The position numbers were made by a program, and so were the translations under genes. This document shows, piece after piece, positions 1 to 6,060 of a DNA stretch of 6,060 nucleotides. How positions within the stretch are numbered: position 1 is the first letter of the stretch; each line of letters starts with the position of its first letter. The notes below the pieces were generated by a model. It was not told the origin of the DNA. It saw only the letters and a list, made by a program, of their open reading frames with translations, and did no database searches. Source of the stretch: Chloroflexota bacterium (GTDB taxonomy: Bacteria > Chloroflexota > Anaerolineae > B4-G1); contig DSAR01000300.1 in NCBI GenBank assembly GCA_011046405.1, positions 1-6,060 of the forward strand, given 5' to 3'.

Positions 1-30
1 GGAAACGGAAACGGAAACGGAAACGGAAAC
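1..30. repeat. GGAAAC hexamer tandem repeat (5 copies, runs off left edge)
   Basis: Five perfect head-to-tail copies of GGAAAC occupy the first 30 bases and stop abruptly at base 31. The array begins at the window edge, so its true length is unknown. It is a simple-sequence repeat, equivalent to GTTTCC on the other strand. No open frame or promoter is clearly attached to it, and I assign no function. The copies are identical, which suggests recent expansion or slippage. Confidence 0.9.
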
Positions 31-141
31 TCAAGCAAATATCGGTATTCTAAATGAGAACGGTCTAACTGTCAATTGCAACCTTGTATCCTCAGCACCG
101 TCGATGCGATCAGGCACAGCAATTGGGCCACCTCAAAGAAG
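31..141. other. Non-coding stretch with no recognisable feature
   Basis: This lies between the hexamer array and the MITE-like element. I see no convincing gene, RNA or hairpin. If the IS630-like remnant was once complete, its left terminal inverted repeat could lie here, but with the right end missing there is nothing to match it to. Confidence 0.5.
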
Positions 142-169
142 GGAGGTCTGTATCATCTCAATAAACCGG

Positions 170-195
170 GGCAAACTCGCTCGGCAAACTCGCTC
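170..195. repeat. 13-bp tandem duplication inside the MITE-like element
   Basis: GGCAAACTCGCTC occurs twice in direct succession (170-182 and 183-195) with no mismatch. It lies between the outer left arm and the central palindrome and has no counterpart on the right side, so it makes the element asymmetric. It is probably a slippage duplication that arose in this copy or its recent ancestor. Confidence 0.85.
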
Positions 196-196
196 G

Positions 197-249
197 GGCC
201 GGTCTCCTGACCGTGCCCGCTGTGGCTCGGTCGGGAGACCGGCCACAGC
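197..249. repeat. Central palindrome with two mutually exclusive hairpins
   Basis: Arm 197-213 (GGCCGGTCTCCTGACCG) pairs with 228-244 over 17 bp with one mismatch, which would be a G:U pair in plus-strand RNA, around a 14-base loop. The overlapping segment 219-249 can fold differently: GCTGTGGC (219-226) with GCCACAGC (242-249), then after a single bulged T, CGGTC (228-232) with GACCG (237-241), around a GGGA loop. The two folds share 228-244 and cannot coexist. No T-run follows on either strand, so it is not a standard intrinsic terminator. I read it as the core of the mobile element. Confidence 0.8.
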
Positions 250-285
250 TCCCCAACTTATTGAGAAGATACGGAGGTCTCAACT

Positions 286-530
286 ATGGCCCGTGAACCT
301 TACAAATACAGGATCAAGCTCAGCGGGAAGGAGAGACAAGAGCTTCGCCAGGCTAAGCGTCGTGGGTTCAAAAGTGCCCGCTGGTGATCCGTATTCTGAT
401 CATCCTGCTGGCTGATGCTGGTAAGACCTATCGCTGCGACAGCGTTCACCCTGGGATGCTGTGAGCAAACGGTGCTGAATCAGCGCAAGAGATTCCTTGA
501 GCGTGAGGAGCAGAGGAGGCTGTTTGACTC
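286..530 (+). pseudogene. IS630-family transposase, N-terminal remnant with frame disruptions
   Basis: From the ATG at 286, preceded by GGAGG at 273-277, the frame reads MAREPYKYRIKLSGKERQEL and on through QAKRRGFKSARW to a TGA at 385-387. Homology to the IS630 N-terminal helix-turn-helix region seems to continue in the next frame (384 to about 429: VIRILIILLADAGKTY). It then returns to the first frame (430 onward: IAATAFTLGCCEQTV, then LNQRKRFLERE). The pattern 'KL..KERQEL ... RILILLADAGKT ... IA..L....QTV ... RKRFLE' is the familiar start of IS630-type transposases. Full-length members are roughly 330-370 residues. Here only about 80 survive, there is no DDE catalytic region, and similarity fades near 515-530 just before the kinase stop codon on the opposite strand. 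A pair of opposite indels explains the frame changes. It cannot encode an active transposase. The family call is from pattern memory only. Confidence 0.72.
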
Positions 531-571
531 AGGCATCGCAAGTCTCATATGCCATTGTCGAACTATCACGA

Positions 572-3500
572 TCAGGTTCTAAGGTGTAAGGCCTCGAGAT
601 GGCTCAGTTTTTCCAGAAGAGCCGGGGCGCTAAACGCGGTCTTGTATATCAACCCTTCGACCTGAGCGTCTAGCTGTCTCCGCTCTACCTCTGTCAGGGT
701 CTTGGCTGTCAGTACAATGACGGGAATATCTGCCGTATCGGTTCTGGTTTGTAGTTCCGCTAATACTTCGAAACCTGATTTCCCGGGCAACATCAGGTCG
801 AGAAGAATGATATCAGGGTGCTTGTCCTGGGCGATGGTTATGCCCGTCTCTCCATCTTGCGCGGCAAGCACGGTGTAAGGCTCTAGCATCTCCTGCACCA
901 TCGCTATGATGTCTGGATTGTCGTCAATGATTAAAATCGTGTGTTGGGCTATCGATTCGGAGAGGAGCCTTTGTAGAACCGAGCGCAAGTGACGCCAACG
1001 AATTGGCTTCACCAGGTAGTCTGCAGCGCCCAATGTATGCGCCATCCCTTGTTCTTCCAGCGCCGAAATAACCAGGACCGGGATTTCTCTGGCTTGTGGA
1101 TCTGATTTTAGCAGGCTCAATACATCCCAACCATCCTGATCGGGCAGACGGATATCCAGCGTGATCAAAACCGGTGCCAATTCGCGCACCTGCTGGAGTA
1201 TGTCCTTCCCACTTGTGCGCTGGATCGGCGTATATCCTTCTTGGCGAAGATGGAGGGCCAACAGGTTGCTAAACTGACGATCATCTTCGACGATCAATAC
1301 CTTTTTTCCACCATCATGCAATAAAGCCTGGTCGGTCTCCGTTCGATCTTCGGCCTGAGGACCACTGACCGGCAAAAGGCAGTAGAAGGTAGAACCACGA
1401 CCATATTCGCTCTCAACCCAAAGATATCCGTCGTGCAATTCCACCAATCGCCGGCTAATCGCCAGTCCCAATCCTGTGCCCGCGATTTCGCGCGTCGAAG
1501 AGCCATCGACTTGTCGAAATTCCTCGAAAATCATCTCTTGATGCGCCGGCTTGATGCCTATGCCGGTATCAGACACCGAGAAAATCATTGCGGTATCGTC
1601 AGCCAGACGACAGGTGAGCGTAATGCATCCTTCCTCCGGCGTGAATTTATGTGCATTACTGAGCAGGTTCAGCAATACCTGGCGCAGCCGAACGCGGTCG
1701 GCAGTCAATGGGGGTAATTTCTCGGCAATCTCAACCTTGAATCTCTGGGACTTCTTCTCGGTCAAAGGGACAATGGTCGCGCGAACCTCATCTAACACAT
1801 CGGCTACGTCAAAGGTCCTTAGTTTTAGCTCCATCCGCTGGGCCTCAATCTTGGAAAGATCCAGAACGTCATTGATCAAAGCCAAGAGGTGCACGCCGCT
1901 GGCGCGAATATCCTCCACACACTCCTTTTGGTCAGGTTTCAGTTCACCCACCAGGCCGTCCACGAGCACCTCAGAGAAGCCGATGATGGAATTGAGCGGC
2001 GTTCGAAGTTCGTGACTCATATTCGCCAAAAACTGACTTTTGAGTCGGTCGAGTTCTTTCAAACGCACGTTGGCCTCTTCTAACGCTTTAGCGCGTTGCT
2101 GTAATTCCTGTTGTGTGGATTCAATCTCCTCGAACAAGCGCGCTCGCTCCACCAACACGGCCAGGTTACTGGCCAACGTGCTCAAAAGCTGTACATCGCC
2201 TTCCGAGAAGGCGTTGAGTTCCGGGCTTTCCAGGTTCAGGACCCCGATGACCAGGGCGCCAGCGGAGAGCGGCACACACAACTCGGACCGGGTATCGGAG
2301 ATGATTGCTAGATACCGGGGGTCGCGTCTGACATCCGGGACAAGAGCCGCTTCGCCATATCGAGCTACCCAACCAATAATTCCCTCTCCTATTGGAACCC
2401 GCAAGTTGACAAATTCATCAGGAATGGGCGCGGTCCCAGCCACCTGAACCTGATACAGGGTATCAGCCTCGTAATCTAACAACGCAATTAACACGTAGAC
2501 GTTCTCAAAGCTATCCAGCAGCGTTTCCACAGCCGCCTGCAAGGTATCTTCCAGGCGAACGCCCGAGGCTGCAGCCAGACTCACGTCGTGGAGCAGACGC
2601 AATTCTCGCACGCGGCGTTGAGACTCCTTGAACAGGCGGGCGTTCTGCAAAGCCACGGCGGCTTGATCGGCAAAAGCGCTCACCATCTGCATCTTATCGC
2701 CCCCGCTCCGCACGTCATCAGAGGCCGAACTTTTATCGCATCCTACCTCCAAGACGCCCATCGTGACGTCTCGTATCTTGATCGGGACGAAGAGACGTAT
2801 CAATTGCTCGTGATTATAACACCGCCACGTCTCTCGGTCGAATCGTTCATCCCAGGTATCAACGATCTCGGTGCAACCGGTGCGATAGACGTCAGCCAGG
2901 ATACCGGGATGATCGAGAGGGTAAGGGGTCGTCTCGACCCATTCGGGGAAAACGTCGAACTCCCATTGCCAGATGCTGTGTTGAACGCGAATCGTGGCAG
3001 ATGCTTCGTCGACACTGGCGAGCAAGACGTAATCACAATTAACTGTACGGTATACGGATTCCAGAATGGTATAGACGACATTTTCTTCGTCCAGGGAAGC
3101 CATAGCGCTGCTCGTCTCGTAGAGGGCTTGCATCTGCCGAGCGAATTTGCGCGTTTCAGTCAGAAGTCGGGCGTTTTCCAACGCGACGGCCGCCTGTCGC
3201 GCCAACGTCTCCCCGCTCGCAATCTCGCCCTTGGTAAATCGCCGGAATCCATCGCTATCCCAGAGTTGCACGAAACCAGCCAGGCGATCGTGGGCGATCA
3301 TGGGCAATACAAGCGTGGCTTGAGCGCCTCGCGCCTCTAACTGGACTCGTGCACGAGGATCGACTTCAGGATCCCGCAACGTGAGTTGCGTCGGCTGGCG
3401 CCGCTCCAGAGCCATGGCAACGGATGGGATATCCGCCAAGGCATAAACTTGTTTTTCCTTCTGACTTCTTTCCCGTTCTGTCGCCCGCGACGTGACGTAA

Positions 3501-5836
3501 GCGGCAGCGACCCGGGCGACTTCAGTCCCCTGATCTACGACGTAAACCTCGGCGCTGGTGCAACTCAACACCTCGCATAGACTGCGGGCGATGTAAGAGA
3601 GTATCTGATCGGCGTCCAAGGTCGAGGATAAGGCGGCGGTCACCCTGTGAAGTAAAGCGGACTCGCGTAACTGCGCCCGCGCCTGTTCGTACAATCGAGA
3701 TTTTTCAATGGCCAGCGCTACCTGATGGGCAAAAGCAAATGCCAACCTCGCTGCATCCTGATTGTAAACGTCGGGAAAACGTGAGTCTATCATCAACACG
3801 CCGATGACTTCATCCCGGTGAATCAACGGAAGTCCAAGCCACGAACGGGTCCGGTCAGAGCAACCAGCGCGGTCTCCCTCATCTATCTCCTGTGCGTCTG
3901 AAACAATGACAGGCTGGCGATCCCGCACAACCTGGCGCACGAGGGGTCGTTCATCGACGATGAATCCCCGCAAATCGCCCTGCGGCAAGCCGCGTGAGGC
4001 CATAATCCAACATCGTCCTTCGTTGATCAGAGCGACCGATGCAGTATCGTACGGCACCACCCGGTGCAGCTCATCCAGAACGTGTTCCAATAACTTATCG
4101 AGCCGCAGTGTCTTGCTCAAGGTTTCGACGGTGTCGAGCAGGGTTTGAGCGATCTCACGCTCGCGTATCACGTCCTGGAAGAGCCGGGCGTTTTCCACAG
4201 CCATGCCAATTTGCCGGCCAATGGACATCAACAAATCGCGATCATCGTTGGAAAGGGAAGATGGGGTATCACTCACGAGACAGATGACGCCTAACGAACG
4301 ATCTTTGTGCATGATGCGTGCGCCGCCGTAAGACCGCAAATTCATCTCTAGCAGATTGGCGCTGTCTGCTGGCGCATCGCCTCGCAGATCCTCCACGATC
4401 AGCGAGGTTTTCTCCCGATGGACGACATGACATAACGTACCATCAAAGCCATGGGTGTTCAATCGTTCGACGAGCACATCTGGCAGGCCCTGACAGCTAT
4501 AAAGCGTCAATTGTCCCGATCGCTCGTCCAACAAGGCGATAAGCCCCCCAGAGACCCCCAGCGCCTGGATCACTTGAGAAAGCGCTTCATCGAGCAGATC
4601 GGGTAAATCTAACGAGCCAGACAGGGCGTGAGCGACGGCATTCCGAGCGGTCAAGGCCATATTTTGTCTTTGCATCGCCTGCTCGATTCGGACCTGCTCG
4701 GTGATGTCCTCGCCCGATCCCAAAATACCGACGACGTGTCCCGCATCGTCCTTCAATATCGTATTATGCCAGGCTATCAATCGTCTGTCGCCCGACTTGG
4801 TCACGATCTGGTTTCGATAACGTTCGACAGGTTCAATTTCTCCGGCCATCAGTTGATCAAAGACACGCTGGACATCCTCTTGAGCGTCCGCCGGTACGCA
4901 CTGCGCCAACCAATCCTGGCCGATCAGTTCATCCTCGGCATATCCCAACACACTGCATCCCTTGCGATTGATCAGGGTGATTTTCCCATCCGCATCCAGC
5001 GCAACGAGGATGACTTCGGCCACCTCCAGGTACTTCTGCGCCCGGCCCCGTTCCCGCCGCAGCGCTTGTTCCATCTGCCATCGTGGGGTGATGTCCAAGA
5101 CCACACCGAAGGCGCCCACGTAGTCCCCATGCTCTCCAAAACGAGGAGAAGCAGTCACACGCAAACGCTTATGGCGCCCCTGGGGGGCGATGAAAGAAAG
5201 CTCGTAAGTCGAGGCCTTTCCTTGGCGGCGTTGGGCCGTCTGTTGACGAATGAATGCACGTGCGTCTTGGTCAAAGAGTGAAAATAGGTTTCTACCCACC
5301 AGATCCTCTAGCGGCGTCTCGAAAATCCGGGCAAAGGCCGGGTTGCAAAATGTGATGCTTTCGTCCACATCGACGATGCCGATTCCCTCTTCGATATGCT
5401 CGAACACCTCGTTTAGCAGGGCTGTCTGTTCTCGAAGCGCGCGCTCGGCTTGTTGGCGCGCAAGCATCACCTGCGCCTTTTCCAACACCCGTTGTATAAC
5501 GATGTCCACTTCATCAAGACCCCGGATGGGTTTTCTGACGTAATCCCAAGCCCCACACCTCATCGCGTCGATGACGTCGTCCAAAACGTCCGCCTCAGAA
5601 ACGAGGATGATTGGCAACGCTGGCTGTTCGCGGTGCAGCGTCTCGATCACCTGGAAACTGTGCGGCAACTGCAAATCGAGCAGGACGATATCGAAATGTT
5701 GCTCTTGCGCTATGGTCATACCCTGAACATCGTCCTGAGCTGCTGAGACAACATACCCCTGCTTGGAAAGGTAATCGTCCAAGGAATGTTGCGCAAGGTG
5801 TGCATGACCTAGAATTAAGATTCTCTTTTCATTCAT
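572..5836 (-). CDS. Multi-sensor hybrid histidine kinase (REC-PAS-PAS-GAF5-HisKA-HATPase-REC-REC)
   Basis: Cytoplasmic sensor kinase of 1754 residues that should autophosphorylate on His and relay phosphate to its own receivers. Approximate domains: REC1 4-117 (D54, S80, K102, but G10-H11 where the acidic pair belongs); coiled linker; PAS1 139-250; PAS2 265-385; GAF1 404-553; GAF2 575-716; GAF3 738-892; GAF4 912-1069; GAF5 1089-1235; coiled coil to 1268; HisKA with H1275 in NMSHELRTP; HATPase with N1390/N1394, D1423-T-G-I-G and G1453-T-G-L-G; REC2 1511-1626 (E1517, D1518, D1561, S1591, K1610); REC3 1632-1748 (D1638, D1639, D1680, T1710, K1732). Each GAF ends in a similar helix (NARLF, KSRLY, NARLL, NARLF, RARLF). 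I see no signal peptide, membrane segment, HAMP, Hpt or output domain. The start is the ATG at 5836, with GGGGAG seven bases upstream; an in-frame ATG at 5890 would add 18 unlikely residues and lies within the promoter. Kinase identity is certain; ligand and partner are unknown. Confidence 0.97.
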   Translation of the reverse strand: MNEKRILILGHAHLAQHSLDDYLSKQGYVVSAAQDDVQGMTIAQEQHFDIVLLDLQLPHSFQVIETLHREQPALPIILVSEADVLDDVIDAMRCGAWDYVRKPIRGLDEVDIVIQRVLEKAQVMLARQQAERALREQTALLNEVFEHIEEGIGIVDVDESITFCNPAFARIFETPLEDLVGRNLFSLFDQDARAFIRQQTAQRRQGKASTYELSFIAPQGRHKRLRVTASPRFGEHGDYVGAFGVVLDITPRWQMEQALRRERGRAQKYLEVAEVILVALDADGKITLINRKGCSVLGYAEDELIGQDWLAQCVPADAQEDVQRVFDQLMAGEIEPVERYRNQIVTKSGDRRLIAWHNTILKDDAGHVVGILGSGEDITEQVRIEQAMQRQNMALTARNAVAHALSGSLDLPDLLDEALSQVIQALGVSGGLIALLDERSGQLTLYSCQGLPDVLVERLNTHGFDGTLCHVVHREKTSLIVEDLRGDAPADSANLLEMNLRSYGGARIMHKDRSLGVICLVSDTPSSLSNDDRDLLMSIGRQIGMAVENARLFQDVIREREIAQTLLDTVETLSKTLRLDKLLEHVLDELHRVVPYDTASVALINEGRCWIMASRGLPQGDLRGFIVDERPLVRQVVRDRQPVIVSDAQEIDEGDRAGCSDRTRSWLGLPLIHRDEVIGVLMIDSRFPDVYNQDAARLAFAFAHQVALAIEKSRLYEQARAQLRESALLHRVTAALSSTLDADQILSYIARSLCEVLSCTSAEVYVVDQGTEVARVAAAYVTSRATERERSQKEKQVYALADIPSVAMALERRQPTQLTLRDPEVDPRARVQLEARGAQATLVLPMIAHDRLAGFVQLWDSDGFRRFTKGEIASGETLARQAAVALENARLLTETRKFARQMQALYETSSAMASLDEENVVYTILESVYRTVNCDYVLLASVDEASATIRVQHSIWQWEFDVFPEWVETTPYPLDHPGILADVYRTGCTEIVDTWDERFDRETWRCYNHEQLIRLFVPIKIRDVTMGVLEVGCDKSSASDDVRSGGDKMQMVSAFADQAAVALQNARLFKESQRRVRELRLLHDVSLAAASGVRLEDTLQAAVETLLDSFENVYVLIALLDYEADTLYQVQVAGTAPIPDEFVNLRVPIGEGIIGWVARYGEAALVPDVRRDPRYLAIISDTRSELCVPLSAGALVIGVLNLESPELNAFSEGDVQLLSTLASNLAVLVERARLFEEIESTQQELQQRAKALEEANVRLKELDRLKSQFLANMSHELRTPLNSIIGFSEVLVDGLVGELKPDQKECVEDIRASGVHLLALINDVLDLSKIEAQRMELKLRTFDVADVLDEVRATIVPLTEKKSQRFKVEIAEKLPPLTADRVRLRQVLLNLLSNAHKFTPEEGCITLTCRLADDTAMIFSVSDTGIGIKPAHQEMIFEEFRQVDGSSTREIAGTGLGLAISRRLVELHDGYLWVESEYGRGSTFYCLLPVSGPQAEDRTETDQALLHDGGKKVLIVEDDRQFSNLLALHLRQEGYTPIQRTSGKDILQQVRELAPVLITLDIRLPDQDGWDVLSLLKSDPQAREIPVLVISALEEQGMAHTLGAADYLVKPIRWRHLRSVLQRLLSESIAQHTILIIDDNPDIIAMVQEMLEPYTVLAAQDGETGITIAQDKHPDIILLDLMLPGKSGFEVLAELQTRTDTADIPVIVLTAKTLTEVERRQLDAQVEGLIYKTAFSAPALLEKLSHLEALHLRT

Positions 5837-5843
5837 CGTATAT

Positions 5844-5849
5844 CTCCCC
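5844..5849 (-). promoter_or_regulatory. Ribosome-binding site of the histidine kinase
   Basis: On the minus strand the sequence GGGGAG lies seven bases upstream of the ATG at 5836-5834, a good Shine-Dalgarno match and spacing. It decides the start in favour of residue M19 of the longest frame. The second start also gives a protein beginning MNEKRILILGH, directly with the first beta strand of the receiver fold, as expected for a REC-first protein. Confidence 0.8.
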
Positions 5850-5867
5850 GCTTCTCTTTCAACAATC

Positions 5868-5897
5868 AGTATAGCACATCTCTCGTTCAAAAGCCAA
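5868..5897 (-). promoter_or_regulatory. Probable sigma70-type promoter of the histidine kinase (extended -10)
   Basis: Reading the minus strand, TTGGCT (5897-5892, four of six matches to TTGACA) is followed after 18 bases by TATACT (5873-5868, five of six matches to TATAAT), preceded by TGC, making an extended -10. Transcription would start near 5861, leaving a leader of about 25 bases before the ATG at 5836. The alternative ATG at 5890-5888 lies between these two boxes and would not be transcribed. This is a consensus match only. Confidence 0.55.
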
Positions 5898-5929
5898 AAA
5901 TGCCAAATGACAGCTTCGTTGCCCTACAT

Positions 5930-6033
5930 CTCTGGATCACGAATGACACGAATTGTCACTAATCTTTGGGTTTTTCGTGTTGATTCGTGCAAACCTGTCC
6001 TGAGCGTAGTCGAAGGATTCGTGGCTAATCTCT
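5930..6033. repeat. Intergenic composite repeat of TTCGTG/CACGAA units
   Basis: The stretch contains CACGAA at 5938-5943 and 5947-5952, and TTCGTG at 5974-5979, 5984-5989 and 6018-6023. The first pair and second pair form an inverted repeat (5938-5952 against 5974-5989, matching except for one base change and one extra base) around a 21-base loop. The wording (cacgaatgacacgaa, tttttcgtgttgattcgtg, attcgtggctaatct) resembles short intergenic repeats that recur in many environmental bacterial genomes; that resemblance is from memory. No coding frame covers it and no T-run follows the hairpin, so I do not call it a terminator. It lies upstream of the kinase promoter. Confidence 0.65.
5994..6016. 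repeat. Short dispersed-repeat insertion (CTGTCCTGAGCGTAGTCGAA core)
   Basis: A 23-bp segment interrupts the TTCGTG repeat: removing it joins gattcgtgcaaa directly to attcgtggctaatct, restoring the rhythm of the surrounding units. Its complement reads CCTTCGAC, then TACGCTCAGGACAGG, which I recall as a very widespread short intergenic repeat in environmental bacteria. Drawn slightly wider, the segment is flanked by GATTCGTG on both sides (5982-5989 and 6016-6023), which could be a target duplication or simply the repeat's own periodicity. Confidence 0.5.
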
Positions 6034-6060
6034 CACCGCGGCCATGCGAAATCCCAAAGA

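Larger units (their letters stand above)
142..280. mobile_element. MITE-like element (150-272) flanked by 8-bp direct repeats GGAGGTCT
   Basis: A 123-bp segment (150-272) has imperfect terminal inverted repeats: 150-171 pairs with 251-272, 18 of 22 positions matching, and the outer 15 bp match at 14 (GTATCATCTCAATAA against the complement of TTATTGAGAAGATAC). The same octamer, GGAGGTCT, abuts both ends exactly (142-149 and 273-280), as a target-site duplication would. The interior holds a 13-bp tandem duplication and a long central palindrome, and has no coding capacity. This is the structure of a non-autonomous transposon or MITE. Eight-base duplications occur in several IS families, so I cannot name the parent. 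The right-hand copy of the octamer contains the GGAGG ribosome-binding site of the decayed transposase at 286, so the element appears to have inserted into that leader. An alternative is a structured intergenic RNA repeat flanked by chance repeats, which is less likely given the exact abutment. Confidence 0.7.

Noticed and set aside
1..30. GGAAAC array as a CRISPR array
   Set aside because: The copies are contiguous six-base units with no spacers.
197..244. Strong hairpin as intrinsic terminator of the kinase transcript
   Set aside because: It is over 300 bases past the stop codon and no U-run follows on the minus strand. I found no other convincing terminator between 450 and 571.
104..415. 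Plus-strand open frame of 103 codons at the left end
   Set aside because: It crosses the inverted-repeat element and then reads the transposase remnant out of frame. It has no good ribosome-binding site and no recognisable domain.
2588..3340. Plus-strand open frame of 250 codons
   Set aside because: It lies entirely antisense to the GAF region of the kinase, whose frame is clearly coding. The translation shows no domain, so it is a shadow.
2138..4615. Bilin-binding phytochrome or cyanobacteriochrome photoreceptor
   Set aside because: I see no typical chromophore Cys-His motif or PHY domain in any of the five GAFs, so light sensing is not supported.
4628..5281. Plus-strand open frame of 217 codons
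   Set aside because: It is antisense to the PAS region of the kinase, with no domain and no plausible start signals.
5837..5890. N-terminal extension of the kinase from the ATG at 5890
   Set aside because: The extra 18 residues precede the receiver fold, the ATG sits between the predicted -35 and -10 boxes, and the ATG at 5836 has a better ribosome-binding site.
5938..5989. Inverted repeat as an operator or terminator
   Set aside because: The arms are made of multiply repeated TTCGTG units typical of dispersed intergenic repeats, and there is no T-run. It is better described as a repeat.

Overview
The window is dominated by one gene on the minus strand: a giant, soluble, multi-sensor hybrid histidine kinase (about 5.3 kb, 1754 residues from the preferred start). 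Its domain order is REC - PAS - PAS - GAF x5 - HisKA - HATPase - REC - REC. A long phytochrome-like GAF chain ending in a kinase and tandem receivers, about 52% GC by eye, and flanks full of small repeats and decayed transposon pieces all fit a repeat-rich environmental bacterium. Chloroflexota (Anaerolineae/Caldilineae-like) is my best guess from the style of the kinase. That placement is inference, because no rRNA or marker gene is present.

Layout. Bases 1-30 are five perfect tandem copies of GGAAAC running off the left edge. Bases 31-141 hold nothing I can name. Bases 142-280 form a compact, highly structured element: an imperfect 22-bp terminal inverted repeat, a 13-bp tandem duplication and a strong central palindrome, bounded on both sides by the same 8-bp direct repeat, GGAGGTCT. 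It looks like a non-autonomous transposon (MITE) that landed in the ribosome-binding site of the next gene. Bases 286 to about 530 are the remains of an IS630-type transposase N-terminus with two frame changes and no 3' part. Bases 572-5836 (minus) are the kinase gene, with its ribosome-binding site at 5844-5849 and a probable extended -10 promoter at 5868-5897. Bases 5930-6033 are an intergenic repeat built from TTCGTG/CACGAA units, interrupted by a 23-bp sequence resembling another widespread dispersed repeat.

How it works together. The kinase appears to be transcribed alone from its own promoter. It has no membrane segment, no HAMP domain and no DNA-binding output domain. It probably integrates several cytoplasmic signals through its PAS and GAF modules and passes phosphate to its C-terminal receivers, then to an Hpt protein or response regulator encoded outside the window. 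The flanks do not look functionally tied to the kinase; they show that it sits between mobile or repetitive DNA on both sides. I do not see a clearly new system here. The most noteworthy points are the nested small mobile element, the N-terminal receiver lacking its acidic metal-binding pair, and the composite repeat upstream of the kinase.
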